Shown: positions 25,176 to 34,506, counted from the first letter of the stretch. The stretch is DNA of 64,000 nucleotides from Arthrobacter sp. StoSoilB19 (GCF_019977275.1 NZ_AP024650.1:124001-188000); one strand, 5' to 3'. Notes: generated from the sequence alone by a model not told the origin. A program made the numbers and translations.

Positions 25176-26075
25176 ATGAGCGAGACCGACAAGCAAACAG
25201 ACCAGCCGAAGGATCCGCGCGGCGGCTACCACTCGGGCCCGTTTCCCGAGCAGGAACAGAAGCAGCCCGGGCTGACCGGCCCCATGGACCCCAAACCAGA
25301 CCACGGGGAGCGCAGCTACGAGGGGCACGGCAAGCTCGACGGCAAGGCAGCCCTCATCACGGGCGGGGACTCGGGCATCGGCAAGGCTGCCGCCATCGCC
25401 TTCGCCCGGGAAGGGGCCGACGTCGCGATCTCGTACCTGCCTGAGGAGGAAGACGACGCGCAGGATACGGCGGAATGGATCCGGAAAACCGGCCGCCGCG
25501 CGCTCCTGCTTCCCGGTGACGGACGTGAGGAGGAGTTCAGCACCCGCATCGTGGAGGAGACGGTCTCCGGATTCGGCCGCCTCGACATCCTGGTCCTGAA
25601 CGCCGCGTACCAGAAGAACCGCGAGAGCCTCGAGACGCTCCCCACCGAGGAGTTCGACAGGGTCTTCCGCACCAACCTCTACTCGCTGCTGTGGTCCGCG
25701 CGGGCGGCCGTGCCGCACCTGAAGGCGGGTGCCTCGATCATCACCACGGCCTCCATCCAGGCCTTCAACCCGTCACCCGGGCTCATCGACTACGCCATGA
25801 CCAAAGCGGCGCAGGTGGCGTTCACCAAGGCCCTGGCCCAGGAACTGGGTCCCAAGGGGATCCGCGTCAATGCCGTGGCCCCGGGCCCCATCTGGACACC
25901 GCTGATCCCGGCCACCGAATGGCCGGACAAGCTCCCCTCCTTCGGGCAGGACACGCCGCTGGGGCGCGCGGGGCAGCCGGCCGAGCTTGCCGCGGCGTAC
26001 GTGCTGCTCGCATCCGAGGACGGGTCCTACATTTCCGGTGCAGTCCTCCCGGTCACGGGCGGCAAGGGGCTTTAA
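25176..26075 (+). CDS. SDR-family oxidoreductase, general-stress type (YghA/YhxC-like)
   Basis: This 299-residue SDR has an approximately 45-residue N-terminal extension (QPKDPRGGYHSGPFPEQEQ, then MDPKPDHGE) characteristic of the YghA/YhdF/YhxC group. The core has TGGDSGIG, LNAAYQ in place of NNAG, YAMTK near residue 205 and the C-terminal YISGAVLPVTGG. The ATG at 25176 gives the family N-terminus, although it has only a weak ribosome site (GGCGG). Bacillus relatives belong to general stress regulons; here a shared palindrome upstream and a disordered protein downstream fit that. Confidence 0.88.
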   Translation: MSETDKQTDQPKDPRGGYHSGPFPEQEQKQPGLTGPMDPKPDHGERSYEGHGKLDGKAALITGGDSGIGKAAAIAFAREGADVAISYLPEEEDDAQDTAEWIRKTGRRALLLPGDGREEEFSTRIVEETVSGFGRLDILVLNAAYQKNRESLETLPTEEFDRVFRTNLYSLLWSARAAVPHLKAGASIITTASIQAFNPSPGLIDYAMTKAAQVAFTKALAQELGPKGIRVNAVAPGPIWTPLIPATEWPDKLPSFGQDTPLGRAGQPAELAAAYVLLASEDGSYISGAVLPVTGGKGL

Positions 26076-26152
26076 TGGGCGTCCCACCCGCTGGGGCATC
26101 CGGGCCGGCATCACCAGACCAGCAATATCGGCAACGAACAACAGGAGGAAGC

Positions 26153-26509
26153 ATGACGCAGGAAAACCAGCAGGCTGAACCCGAGACGGCTCCGGGCGGC
26201 TACGGCACCCCCACGGCCGAGCAGGAGGCGGCAGGCACGCAGGGCGGCCAGCAGTCCGGCGGCGCGTCCACGGCCGGCGCGGACACGAACGAACCGCAGT
26301 CGGGCGCGGGCCAGGCTCCCGTCCCGCACGACATGGATCTTCCGTCCAGCGCGGCCGAGATCGACGAGTCCAATGACGATTCCCAGGGGTCGGCGCCGGT
26401 GTCCTCGGAGTCGGGCCAGGAAGCGACGGGCCTTCCGGACGGCAGCGGAAACGACCTTCCGAAGGAAGAGTCGCCCAATGACGACGACGAGAGCTTCGAC
26501 GCCGGATAA
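26153..26509 (+). CDS. Acidic disordered small protein, 118 aa
   Basis: This is a low-complexity protein rich in Gly, Gln, Ser, Asp and Glu with no hydrophobic core, starting after a perfect AGGAGG site 6 bp before the ATG. The C-terminal part is strongly acidic (ESPNDDDESFDAG). No family is recognised. It follows the stress-type SDR by 77 bp and ends at a strong terminator, so the two are probably co-expressed. It resembles hydrophilin-like proteins in composition only. Confidence 0.68.
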   Translation: MTQENQQAEPETAPGGYGTPTAEQEAAGTQGGQQSGGASTAGADTNEPQSGAGQAPVPHDMDLPSSAAEIDESNDDSQGSAPVSSESGQEATGLPDGSGNDLPKEESPNDDDESFDAG

Positions 26510-26521
26510 AGCCTCCTGACC

Positions 26522-26569
26522 AAAGGCCCCCGTTTCCGCTGCCCCCGGGCAGTGGAAGCGGGGCCTTTG
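26522..26569 (+). terminator. Strong hairpin terminator
   Basis: AAAGGCCCC at the left and GGGGCCTTT at the right bracket an extended stem that includes CTGCCC/GGGCAG at the apex. It follows the acidic small-protein gene by 12 bp. The A/T ends of the stem supply a short U-tract. Confidence 0.8.
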
Positions 26570-26698
26570 CGGTTTCGCCAAGGCGAATACATCCCGTCCC
26601 TCGGGGTACGGAACACGCGGAACCCCATCCCGCCGGCAGGCAGCAGCAAGCAGCCTGCGCTGCCGCCGGCACCAACGTCAACGCCAGGAAGGTGGAGT

Positions 26699-27568
26699 GT
26701 GGGCAGGAGATCTTCCGAACAGTGGGCGCGGCCGCAGGACCGGCCGGACAAGGTGGCGGTGGACGTCCTGGTGCCCACCTGCAACCGGCCTGCCGAACTC
26801 GCCGTCACCCTCGCGGGACTGGCCGCACAGTCCGAGCCCGCGTTCGCCGTCGTCATCAGCGACCAGTCAGCCGGACAGCCGGCCTGGGACCATCCCGCTG
26901 CCGCCGCCATGGTGCGGGTGCTGCAGGCGCAGGGCCGGCCCGTCACGCTGCTGCGGCACCTTCCGCGGCGCGGACTGGCCGAACACCGCCAGTTCCTGCT
27001 GGACCAGTCCACCGCGGATCAGTGCCTCTTCCTGGACGACGACGTCTGGCTGGAGCCCGGTGCCGTGGAACGGCTGAGCAAGGCACTGGACCAGCTCCAG
27101 TGCGGTTTCGTCGGGATGGCACCGCAGGGCCTGTCCTTCCTGGACGACCGCAGGCCGGAACAGACGGCCTCCTTCCAGGCCTGGGACGGACCGGTGGCTC
27201 CGGAGCGCATCCGTCCGGGTGCCCCGGGTTTTGAACGCTGGCCGCTGCACAGCGCCGCCAACCTCAGCCACGTCTGCGCGGAACTGTCGCTGCAGCCCGG
27301 CGAGTGGGTGCCCTACCACGTGGCCTGGCTGGGCGGCTGTGTGCTCTACCGCAGGGAGGCGCTGGACGACGCCGGCGGGTTCCGTTTCTGGAGCACGCTC
27401 CCTGCAGACCACGCCGGGGAGGACGTGGTGGCGCAGTGGCAGGTGATGGAACGGTACGGCGGGGCCGGGATCCTGCCGTCCGGCGCGGTCCACCTTGAAT
27501 CGCCCACGACCGTGACGGACCGGCGGGTAGAGGCGTACGACGTGGTCCTGAACGAGGACGCTGTGTGA
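26699..27568 (+). CDS. Family 2-like glycosyltransferase
   Basis: This 289-residue GT-A-fold protein opens with VDVLVPTCNRPAELAVTL near residue 22, has the metal-binding FLDDDVW near residue 105 and a later ED motif (HAGEDVVAQWQV) near 240. There are no membrane segments. The donor and acceptor sugars are unknown. The GTG at 26699 is preferred because AGGAAGG lies 6 bp upstream; more upstream ATGs lie inside or just after the terminator. It converges on the beta-propeller gene with 7 bp between. Confidence 0.8.
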   Translation: MGRRSSEQWARPQDRPDKVAVDVLVPTCNRPAELAVTLAGLAAQSEPAFAVVISDQSAGQPAWDHPAAAAMVRVLQAQGRPVTLLRHLPRRGLAEHRQFLLDQSTADQCLFLDDDVWLEPGAVERLSKALDQLQCGFVGMAPQGLSFLDDRRPEQTASFQAWDGPVAPERIRPGAPGFERWPLHSAANLSHVCAELSLQPGEWVPYHVAWLGGCVLYRREALDDAGGFRFWSTLPADHAGEDVVAQWQVMERYGGAGILPSGAVHLESPTTVTDRRVEAYDVVLNEDAV

Positions 27569-27575
27569 CCAGGCC

Positions 27576-28460
27576 CTAGTGGCCCTGCGCGGCGTCCAGC
27601 GGGTAGGCCACATACGCGAACCGCTTCGAATCCGGCGCCCAGCTGTTGACGTTGAGCGTGCCCTGGCCGCCGAACAGCGGCCAGGTGTGCAGCGGCGCGG
27701 TCCAGTCGCCGGTGGAGACAAGGACGACGTCGACCGGCAGGTCTGCGGGGTGGCCCCGGGTTCCAGCGGGAAAGCGCACATAGCTGGCCAGGCGCCCGTC
27801 GGGGGACAGGTGCGGGAACCAGTCGACGGTGTCACTGCTGACGAGCCGCTCGAACTGGCTGCCGTCCGGGCGGACCCGGGCAAGCTGGGCATGGCCGGGT
27901 GCCGTGGTGAACGACTCCGTGTTGAGGTACAGCCAGTCGCCATCGGGTGAATACTCGGGCCCGTCGCAGTGTCCCCCGCCCACCTCCACGTCCCAGGGCG
28001 GGCCTCCGCCAGCGGGGATGGTGCGCAGCCGGCCGGGCCGCGTGAAGTCTCCCGCCGCAATGTCCACGTACGCCAGCCTGCGCCCATCCGGACTGACGCC
28101 GTGGAGGAAGTGGAAGGATCCGTCGTCGTCCGTGATCCTGGTGGCCCGCCCGCCTGCCAGTGGTGCGCGGTAGATGTGGCCGTCCTCGCCCGAGAGGAAG
28201 ATGCTGCTGCCGTCAGGGTCCAGGACGTGGTCATTGTTGAGGTCCGGGGCGCCGGTCAGCGGGAGGGGCTCCAGCGAACCGGCCGCCAGGTTGAGCCGCC
28301 ACAGTTCCCCGTTTCCGTTAAGGATCAGCGCCCGGCCGTCGAGGGTCCAGTTGGGCGCCTCGAGCAGCATGTCCCCGGTGCGGAAGACCAGCGAGGATTC
28401 GCCGGTGACCGACGCGGTCCACACCTCGCAGCGCTGGCCTGGTTGAAGGGTGCGGACCAC
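27576..28460 (-). CDS. TolB-like beta-propeller (PD40 repeat) protein
   Basis: This 294-residue protein is built from repeated WD40-like/PD40 units: DPDGSSIFLSGEDGHIYRA, SPDGRRLAYVD, SPDGDWLYLN, SPDGRLASYV and a final WAPDSKRFAYV. No export signal is visible. Its role may be binding or a lyase/isomerase-like step on a sugar, but no catalytic motif is recognised. GTG 28460 (AGGA upstream) puts it 11 bp after the isomerase stop, so it belongs to the long catabolic operon as the last gene. Confidence 0.75.
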   Translation of the reverse strand: MVRTLQPGQRCEVWTASVTGESSLVFRTGDMLLEAPNWTLDGRALILNGNGELWRLNLAAGSLEPLPLTGAPDLNNDHVLDPDGSSIFLSGEDGHIYRAPLAGGRATRITDDDGSFHFLHGVSPDGRRLAYVDIAAGDFTRPGRLRTIPAGGGPPWDVEVGGGHCDGPEYSPDGDWLYLNTESFTTAPGHAQLARVRPDGSQFERLVSSDTVDWFPHLSPDGRLASYVRFPAGTRGHPADLPVDVVLVSTGDWTAPLHTWPLFGGQGTLNVNSWAPDSKRFAYVAYPLDAAQGH

Positions 28461-28471
28461 GTCAGTTCGTC

Positions 28472-29473
28472 CTAGTCCTTGCTGCTGAAGGCGGCGTCGA
28501 AGCTGGTTTGGGAGGCGGGGAAGTCGTACTTTTTCAGGGCCGTGAGTGCTTCGGGGGCGCCGTGCAGGCGGTCCATGCCGGCGTCCTCCCATTCGATGCT
28601 GATGGGCCCGGTGTAGCCGATGGCGGCGAGGGCGCGGAAGGAGGCTTCCCAGGGGACGTCACCGCGTCCGGCGGAGACGAAGTCCCAGCCGCGGCGGGGG
28701 TCGCCCCAGGGCAGGTGGGAGCCCAGGACGGTGTTGCGGCCGGTCTGGCGGATCTTGGTGTCCTTGCAGTCCACATGGTAGATCCGGTCCTTGAAGTCCC
28801 AGATGAAGGAGACGGGATCGATGCCCTGCCACATCATGTGCGAGGGATCCCAGTTCAGGCCGAACGCTGCCCGGTGCCCGATCGCTTCGAGGGTGCGGAC
28901 GGTGGTCCAGTAGTCGTAGGCGATCTCGGAGGGGTGGACTTCGTGGGCGAAGCGGACGCCGCATTCGTCGAAGACGTCCAGGATGGGGTTCCAGCGGTCG
29001 GCGAAGTCCTGGTAGCCGGCGTCGATGACTTTTTCCGGGACGGGAGGGAACATGGCCACGTATTGCCAGATGGAGGAGCCGGTGAACCCGACGACCGTGT
29101 CCACGCCGAGGGCTTTGGCCAGCCGGGCTGTGTGTTTCATTTCCTCGGCGGCGCGTTGGCGGACGCCTTCGGGGTCGCCGTCGCCCCAGACTTTGGAGCC
29201 GACGATGGCCTGGTGGCGGAAGTCGATGGGGTCATCGCAGACGGCCTGGCCTTTGAGGTGGTTGGAGATGGCCCAGACCTTGAGGTTGTACTTGTCCAGG
29301 ATTTCGAGTTTGGACTCGACGTAGCCGGGTTCGTCCCAGCGCCAGGCGTCCAGGTGGTCGCCGGAGACGGCGATTTCCAGGCCGTCGTAGCCCCAGCCGG
29401 AGGCCAGGCGGGCGACTTCTTCGAAGGGCAGGTCGGCCCACTGGCCGGTGAACAGGGTGAACGGGCGGGGCAT
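28472..29473 (-). CDS. Sugar phosphate isomerase/epimerase family TIM-barrel protein
   Basis: This 333-residue protein is of the AP-endonuclease-2/xylose-isomerase-like fold. Metal-ligand segments are visible: FAHEVHPSEIAYD (Glu and His near residue 180), NWDPSHMMWQ (Asp-His near 213), HVDCKD and ISIEWED near the C-terminus. Relatives isomerise, epimerise or cleave keto-sugars made by Gfo/Idh oxidoreductases, and two such genes lie immediately upstream. ATG 29473 has AAGGAG nearby. The substrate is unknown. Confidence 0.87.
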   Translation of the reverse strand: MPRPFTLFTGQWADLPFEEVARLASGWGYDGLEIAVSGDHLDAWRWDEPGYVESKLEILDKYNLKVWAISNHLKGQAVCDDPIDFRHQAIVGSKVWGDGDPEGVRQRAAEEMKHTARLAKALGVDTVVGFTGSSIWQYVAMFPPVPEKVIDAGYQDFADRWNPILDVFDECGVRFAHEVHPSEIAYDYWTTVRTLEAIGHRAAFGLNWDPSHMMWQGIDPVSFIWDFKDRIYHVDCKDTKIRQTGRNTVLGSHLPWGDPRRGWDFVSAGRGDVPWEASFRALAAIGYTGPISIEWEDAGMDRLHGAPEALTALKKYDFPASQTSFDAAFSSKD

Positions 29474-29499
29474 GCAGGGCTCCTTGGAAGACGGGGGTG

Positions 29500-30678
29500 C
29501 TAGTGGCGGACGACGGTGAGGGTGCTCTTGTTGGCAGCGGATTCCTCCACAGCGTCCAGGACGTACTGGACGTTCAGTCCTTCTTCGAACGACGGCGAGG
29601 GCTGGTTTCCGTCCCGGATGGCCAGCAGGAAGTCGCGGACCTGGTGCGTGAAGGTGTGTTCCCAGCCGATGATATGGCCCTGCGGCCACCACGCGTCCAG
29701 GTACGGGTGCTCCGGCTCGTTGACCAGGATCCGGCGGAAGCCCTGTTCGCGGACCGGGACGGTGGCATCCAGGAAGCCGAGTTCGTTGAGGTTTTCCAGG
29801 TCGAACAGGAGGCTGCCCTTGTCCCCGTACACCTCGATCTGCAGCGAGTTCTTCCTGCCGGTGGCCACCCGGGAGACCTCGACTGAGGCGACCGCCCCGG
29901 AGGTGAGGGACAGCGTGGCCCAGGCGGCGTCGTCGACCGTGACGTCCTCGATGCCGTCCGTGCCGGGGCGGCGGCCCACGAAGGTGTTCAGCCGGCCGCT
30001 GACCTCGGTGACCTGGTCGCCCAGGAGGAACAGGACCTGGTCGATGGCGTGGCTGGCGATGTCCCCCAGCGCGCCGGATCCGGCGGTTTCCTTCCGCAGC
30101 CGCCAGGTCATGGGGGCCTGCGCGTCGGCGAGCCAGTCCTGCAGGTACGCGGCGCGGACGTGCCGGACCGTGCCCAGGCGGCCTTCGGCGATGAGCTCCT
30201 TCGCCAGTGCCAGTGCCGGGACGCGCCGGTAGTTGAAGCCGATCATCGACTGCACGCCCTTGGCCCGGGCCTTGGCCGCGGCGGCGGTCATGAGCTCGGC
30301 CTCCGCGAGGGTGTTTGCCAGGGGTTTTTCCACCAGGACATGCTTGCCTGCTTCCAGGGCGGCGATGGCGATCTCGGCGTGCATCCACCCCGGGGCGCAG
30401 ATGTCGACGATGTCGATGTCGTCCCGGGTGATCACCGAGCGCCAGTCGGTGGCTGATTCTGCCCAGCCGTACTTGGCCGCCGCCTCGGCGACGGCGCCGG
30501 CGTCCCGGCCCACGAGGACCTTCTGCTCGAAGGCCGGGACGTCGAAGAAGCTGGCCACGTTCCGCCACGCGTTGGAGTGGGCCTTGCCCATGAAGGCGTA
30601 ACCGATCGCGGCTACACCAAGCGGGCGGGGAGCCGGTTGGGAGGCCGAAGGTTCGGACGGGTGTGCGGGTGTGGTCAT
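29500..30678 (-). CDS. Gfo/Idh/MocA-family oxidoreductase 1
   Basis: This 392-residue NAD(P)-dependent sugar or cyclitol dehydrogenase begins with the Rossmann segment GVAAIGYAFMGKAHSNAW near residue 21, then has VEKPLAN (catalytic Lys, near 115), NYRRVPALALAKE and an alpha/beta C-terminal domain with GDIASHAIDQ (His/Asp near 205). The FMGKAHS start is shared, to my recollection, with levoglucosan dehydrogenase-type enzymes. It lies 26 bp upstream of the isomerase and 45 bp downstream of the next oxidoreductase, within one operon. Confidence 0.9.
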   Translation of the reverse strand: MTTPAHPSEPSASQPAPRPLGVAAIGYAFMGKAHSNAWRNVASFFDVPAFEQKVLVGRDAGAVAEAAAKYGWAESATDWRSVITRDDIDIVDICAPGWMHAEIAIAALEAGKHVLVEKPLANTLAEAELMTAAAAKARAKGVQSMIGFNYRRVPALALAKELIAEGRLGTVRHVRAAYLQDWLADAQAPMTWRLRKETAGSGALGDIASHAIDQVLFLLGDQVTEVSGRLNTFVGRRPGTDGIEDVTVDDAAWATLSLTSGAVASVEVSRVATGRKNSLQIEVYGDKGSLLFDLENLNELGFLDATVPVREQGFRRILVNEPEHPYLDAWWPQGHIIGWEHTFTHQVRDFLLAIRDGNQPSPSFEEGLNVQYVLDAVEESAANKSTLTVVRH

Positions 30679-30723
30679 GATGCGTTCCTGCGTGCTTCCT
30701 GCTGGCTGGACTACGTGCTGGAT

Positions 30724-31851
30724 TTAGAGGGTGGCGGTTTCCGGTGCCCAGTCCTCGGGGAGGGCGGGGGATACCGGGGCCGAGCTTTCGACGTTCACGA
30801 ATGTGCCCGCATCGATGGACTCGGAGATCGAGACCATGGTGTCCAGGACGTGGTACGCCAGTTCGCCGGTGGCCCTGTGGGCTGTTCCTGCCCGCAGCGA
30901 GCGTGCCATGTCCAGCACGCCCATGCCGCGGCCGTTGGCGGGCCCGGTGGCCGGAACGGTGGTCCAGTCCTCGTCGCCGGCGCGCCAGAGCTTGATGTCG
31001 CCCGTGAAGTAGTTGGGATCCGGCAGCGAGATGGTGGCTTCGGTCCCGGTGATTTCCACGAATCCCATCCGGGTCCGGGGGGACTCGAAGGAGAAGACGC
31101 TGTGCGAGGAGGCGCCGGATTCGAACTGCGCCATCGCGGAGACGTGGGTGGGCACCTCGACGGTGAACTCCTCGCCGGCTTTGGGCCCGGAACCGATCAC
31201 GCGCACATCCTTGGCCTTGGACCCGACGGCGGCCACCTTGCGGATGGAGCCGAAGGCCTGGACCAGGGTGGTGAGGTAGTACGGGCCCATGTCGAACAGC
31301 GGGCCGGCGCCGTGCTGGAAGAGGAACGCGGGGTTGGGGTGCCAGGATTCCGGGCCGGGGGTCTGGAACGTGGTCATCGCCGTCAGCGGCGTGCCGATGT
31401 CGCCGCGCTGGATCAGGCGCAGGGCCGTCTGGATGCCGGCCCCGAGGAAGGTGTCCGGGGCGCAGCCAAGGCGGATCCCGGCGGCGTCGGCGGTCTTGAG
31501 CAGGCCCAGCCCGGATTCGCGGTCCAGGGAGAACGGCTTTTCCGTCCAGACGTGCTTGCCGGCGTTGACGGCGGCGGTGGCCACCTCCACGTGGGCGGCG
31601 GGAATGGTGAGGTTGACGATGATCTCGACGTCGGGGTGGTTCAGGGCCTTGTCCACGCCGCCCCACTCCGGGACGCCGTACTCCTTGGCCCGGGCCTCGG
31701 CGGCTTCCTCGAAGAGGTCGGCGATCACGTGGACCTTGAGGTCCGGGAACGCGGTCAGGTTGTCCAGGTACTGCTTGCTGATCACGCCGGCGCCGATGAC
31801 GCCGACGCCCACCGGCCCGGTGCGGGCCGGCTTGCTTGCGGGGGTACTCAC
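30724..31851 (-). CDS. Gfo/Idh/MocA-family oxidoreductase 2
   Basis: This 375-residue dehydrogenase has VGVIGAGVISKQYLDNL at residues about 14-30, TEKPFSLD with the catalytic Lys near 103, and a DMGPYYLTTLV segment near 195 carrying the catalytic-type acidic residue and Tyr. The GTG start overlaps the preceding isomerase stop by 4 bp (GTGA), so the two are translationally coupled. It differs clearly from its two paralogues in the operon, implying a distinct oxidation or reduction step. The substrate is unknown. Confidence 0.9.
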   Translation of the reverse strand: MSTPASKPARTGPVGVGVIGAGVISKQYLDNLTAFPDLKVHVIADLFEEAAEARAKEYGVPEWGGVDKALNHPDVEIIVNLTIPAAHVEVATAAVNAGKHVWTEKPFSLDRESGLGLLKTADAAGIRLGCAPDTFLGAGIQTALRLIQRGDIGTPLTAMTTFQTPGPESWHPNPAFLFQHGAGPLFDMGPYYLTTLVQAFGSIRKVAAVGSKAKDVRVIGSGPKAGEEFTVEVPTHVSAMAQFESGASSHSVFSFESPRTRMGFVEITGTEATISLPDPNYFTGDIKLWRAGDEDWTTVPATGPANGRGMGVLDMARSLRAGTAHRATGELAYHVLDTMVSISESIDAGTFVNVESSAPVSPALPEDWAPETATL

Positions 31852-32612
31852 GCGTTGGCTCCTTCGGCTGCGGTGTTGCTGTCGGTGTCGCTGTTCAGGA
31901 AGGCAAGGCTCTGGGCGATGCCATCGAAAATGTCGCCGGCGTAGTCATCGAACTCCACCACGCCCACCTCCAGCGACTTTGCTGCGGCGATGACCTCCAT
32001 GACGGGCACTTTGCCCTGGCCTGCGGGCTGCTGGGCCTTATTGTCCTTGTTCAGGGGGCCGTCCTTGATGTGGATGAACTTCACCCGGTCGCCCAGCCTG
32101 GCCAGGAGTTCCACGGGGTCCTGGCCGCCCACGGCTGCCCAGTAGGTGTCCACCTCCAGGACCAGTTCCGGGTCCAGCAGGGATGTGAAGTACTCGAGGG
32201 CCGTGCGGCCCTCGATGGTGGACTCCAGTTCCCAGGCGTGGTTGTGGTAGCCCACGCGGATGCCGTATTCAGCACCCTTTTTGGCGGCCGCGTTGAGCTT
32301 TTCGGCGGTGGCCTGGATGTCTTCGGCCTTTTGCCAGTGCTCGGCGGGAAGGAAAGGATCAATGACGGTGGTGATGCCCAGTTCCTTGGCCGCCGCGAAG
32401 ATTTCGTCCTGGTCCTGGCTCATCAGGGGCGCGTGGCCGGACGGCGCGGTGAGGCCGTACTCCTTCAGGGCGGCGCCGAGTTCCTTGGCGGTGGCCACGA
32501 AGTTGTACGGCTCAACCTGGGTGAAGCCGATCTCCGCCACCTTCCTGATGGTCCCCGGAAGATCCTCGGAAATGGCGTTGCGGAGCGTGTAAAGCTGCAG
32601 TGAGTAGGACAT
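31848..32612 (-). CDS. Sugar phosphate isomerase/epimerase family TIM-barrel protein
   Basis: This 254-residue AP-endonuclease-2-like barrel has metal ligands suggested by YHNHAWELE (near residue 125), VLEVDTYWAAVGG (near 155), HIKDG (near 183) and GVVEFDDYAGD (near 218). It is shorter than the second isomerase of the operon (333 aa), and the two are not close paralogues. It is coupled to oxidoreductase 2 by a GTGA overlap and follows the MalG-type permease by 41 bp. It probably acts on the oxidised sugar. Confidence 0.87.
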   Translation of the reverse strand: MSYSLQLYTLRNAISEDLPGTIRKVAEIGFTQVEPYNFVATAKELGAALKEYGLTAPSGHAPLMSQDQDEIFAAAKELGITTVIDPFLPAEHWQKAEDIQATAEKLNAAAKKGAEYGIRVGYHNHAWELESTIEGRTALEYFTSLLDPELVLEVDTYWAAVGGQDPVELLARLGDRVKFIHIKDGPLNKDNKAQQPAGQGKVPVMEVIAAAKSLEVGVVEFDDYAGDIFDGIAQSLAFLNSDTDSNTAAEGANA

Positions 32613-32653
32613 GGGTTTCCTTAGCGGTTCTGTAGAGGTCGTTGGGGTTGGGG

Positions 32654-33544
32654 TCAGCGGCCGGCGAGCGAGCCGCCGATGCCGCCCACGCTGAAGTACT
32701 TGTTCAAGGTGGCGAAGACGATGACGGGCGGGAGCATCATGACCACGGCCAGGGCCATGACCGAGGTCCAGTCCGTTGCATTCTGCTGGAAGAAGGACTG
32801 CACGCCCATGGCAAGGGTGAAGATTTCATTCGAACGCAGGAACACGATGGCCACCAGGTAGTCGTTCCAGGCCAGGAGGAAGGCGAAGATCGCGGTGGAA
32901 AGGACACCGGGCAGGGAGTTCCGCAGGACCACCTTGGTGAAGGAGCCGAAAACGGAGCAGCCATCGATCCAGGACGCCTCCTCCAGGCTGATCGGGATGG
33001 AATCGAAGTAGGCGGCCATCATCCAGGTGGCAACCGTCATGGTGGAGCCGACGTAGATGATGGTCAGGCCCAGGAGGTTGTCCACCAGGCCCATGCCGGC
33101 GAACAGGATGAACAGCGGCACCACGGACGTGATGATGGGCAGCGACTGCATCACGAACAGGAGCAGTGAATATCCGGAAACTGCCTTGCTGCGGCCCCGG
33201 GAGAGGACGTAGCCGGCAGGTGCGGCCACCGCCACGGACACCACCACCGTGGAAAGGGTGGTGATCAGGCTGTTCTTCAGCCAGGTGGCGGCCAGGGTCT
33301 TGGAGAAGACGTTGCCGAGGTTTTCAAAGGTCAGGCCGGTGGCCGTGCTGTTCGGTCCGGGCGTGAAGGCCAGGAGGATGGTGACCATGATGGGCACCAG
33401 CACGATCCCCGTGATGATGAGGATCGCGGCGAACCGCCACCAGCGGCCGCGCTGCCCCGCCTCGGAGAGGACCCTGCGGCGTTTGCCGGCATCGACGCCG
33501 AGCGTGGGGCCGGATTCGGGATGGGCGTGGAGTACTGCGCTCAT
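32654..33544 (-). CDS. Carbohydrate ABC transporter permease, MalG type
   Basis: This 296-residue permease has six expected membrane segments (first near residues 34-56). The EAA loop is at EEASWIDGCSVFGSFTKVVL, near residue 200, for contact with an ATPase not encoded here. The ATG overlaps the MalF-type stop (TAATG), giving tight coupling. It would import the substrate of the oxidoreductase/isomerase pathway. The ATPase is presumably a shared multi-importer subunit encoded elsewhere, as is common in actinobacteria. Confidence 0.92.
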   Translation of the reverse strand: MSAVLHAHPESGPTLGVDAGKRRRVLSEAGQRGRWWRFAAILIITGIVLVPIMVTILLAFTPGPNSTATGLTFENLGNVFSKTLAATWLKNSLITTLSTVVVSVAVAAPAGYVLSRGRSKAVSGYSLLLFVMQSLPIITSVVPLFILFAGMGLVDNLLGLTIIYVGSTMTVATWMMAAYFDSIPISLEEASWIDGCSVFGSFTKVVLRNSLPGVLSTAIFAFLLAWNDYLVAIVFLRSNEIFTLAMGVQSFFQQNATDWTSVMALAVVMMLPPVIVFATLNKYFSVGGIGGSLAGR

Positions 33545-34506
33545 TATTCGACGCTCGACTTTCGGATCTGGCGGTACAGGATGACCGAGATGACCACCAG
33601 GGTCATGGTCATGAGGAAGGCGATGGCCACGCCGGGGCCGGTGGCGAAGTCCTGGAACACGGTCCGGTACGCCAGGACCACCAGGGAGGTGGTGGCGTTG
33701 ACCGGGCCGCCGCCGGTGAGCAGGTAGATGGTGGGGAAGTCGTTGACGCAGAAGATGGTCATCAGGATCCAGCTGATGTAGTTGGAGCGGGCAATCAGGG
33801 GCAGGGTGATCTGGCTGAACTGCTGCCAGCGGCTGGCCCCGTCCATGCTGGCCGCTTCGTAGACGGTGCTGTCCACGGAGGCCAGGGCCGCGGAGATCAT
33901 CATCATCATGAAGGGAAAGCTGACCCAGACCTTGAACACCATCACCGTGACCGAGGCCAGGGTGGGGTCCGCCAGGAAGAGCGGTGTGCCCAGGCCCAGG
34001 TTCCGGAACAGGGACGGAACCAGGCTGTCCGGGGTGGCCACCAGCCAGTTCCAGGCGGTGGAGGACACCACGACGGGCACCACCCAGGGCAGCAGGAGCA
34101 GGACCTTGAAGGTGTTGCCGGCCGGAATCCTGGTACGCAGGAGCAGGGCGAGGCCCAGGCCTACAAGCCAGGATCCGAAGACGCCCACAATGGTGAACCA
34201 GAGCGTGAACTGGGCGGCCTTCCAGAACGCCGGCGAACTGAGGACGGTGGCGAAGTTCTGCGCGCCCACGAAGTTGCCGGTCTGGAGCAGGTCCCCGTCA
34301 TGCGTGGCCTGGACGGCGGCGTAGATCAGCGGGTAGCCGTGGATCAGGACAAGCAGGACCACGGAGGGAAGCAGGAGCCAGAAGAACGTCTTGGTGGCCT
34401 GCGCGGAGAGCTTGCTCCTGCGTTTACCGGGGGCGGACCCAGACCCGCCGGGGGCGAGTCCCCGGCGGGCCCGTGACAGGCCGGACTGGGTGGTAGTGCT
34501 GGACAT
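33544..34506 (-). CDS. Carbohydrate ABC transporter permease, MalF type
   Basis: This 320-residue permease has a basic N-terminal leader (about 40 residues), a first helix with WLLLPSVVLLVLIHGYPLIY and five more segments; the EAA loop is YEAASMDGASRWQQFSQITL, near residue 218. It lies 12 bp after the binding-protein gene and overlaps the MalG gene by one base. It forms the importer of the long sugar operon with both neighbours. Confidence 0.92.
   Translation of the reverse strand: MSSTTTQSGLSRARRGLAPGGSGSAPGKRRSKLSAQATKTFFWLLLPSVVLLVLIHGYPLIYAAVQATHDGDLLQTGNFVGAQNFATVLSSPAFWKAAQFTLWFTIVGVFGSWLVGLGLALLLRTRIPAGNTFKVLLLLPWVVPVVVSSTAWNWLVATPDSLVPSLFRNLGLGTPLFLADPTLASVTVMVFKVWVSFPFMMMMISAALASVDSTVYEAASMDGASRWQQFSQITLPLIARSNYISWILMTIFCVNDFPTIYLLTGGGPVNATTSLVVLAYRTVFQDFATGPGVAIAFLMTMTLVVISVILYRQIRKSSVE

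Noticed and set aside
28472..31666. A 1064-codon open frame on the minus strand
   Set aside because: Only its last 333 codons (from ATG 29473) make a recognisable protein. Upstream it runs through the two Gfo/Idh/MocA genes in a wrong frame as Arg/Gly/His/Pro-rich sequence, typical of high-GC shadow frames.
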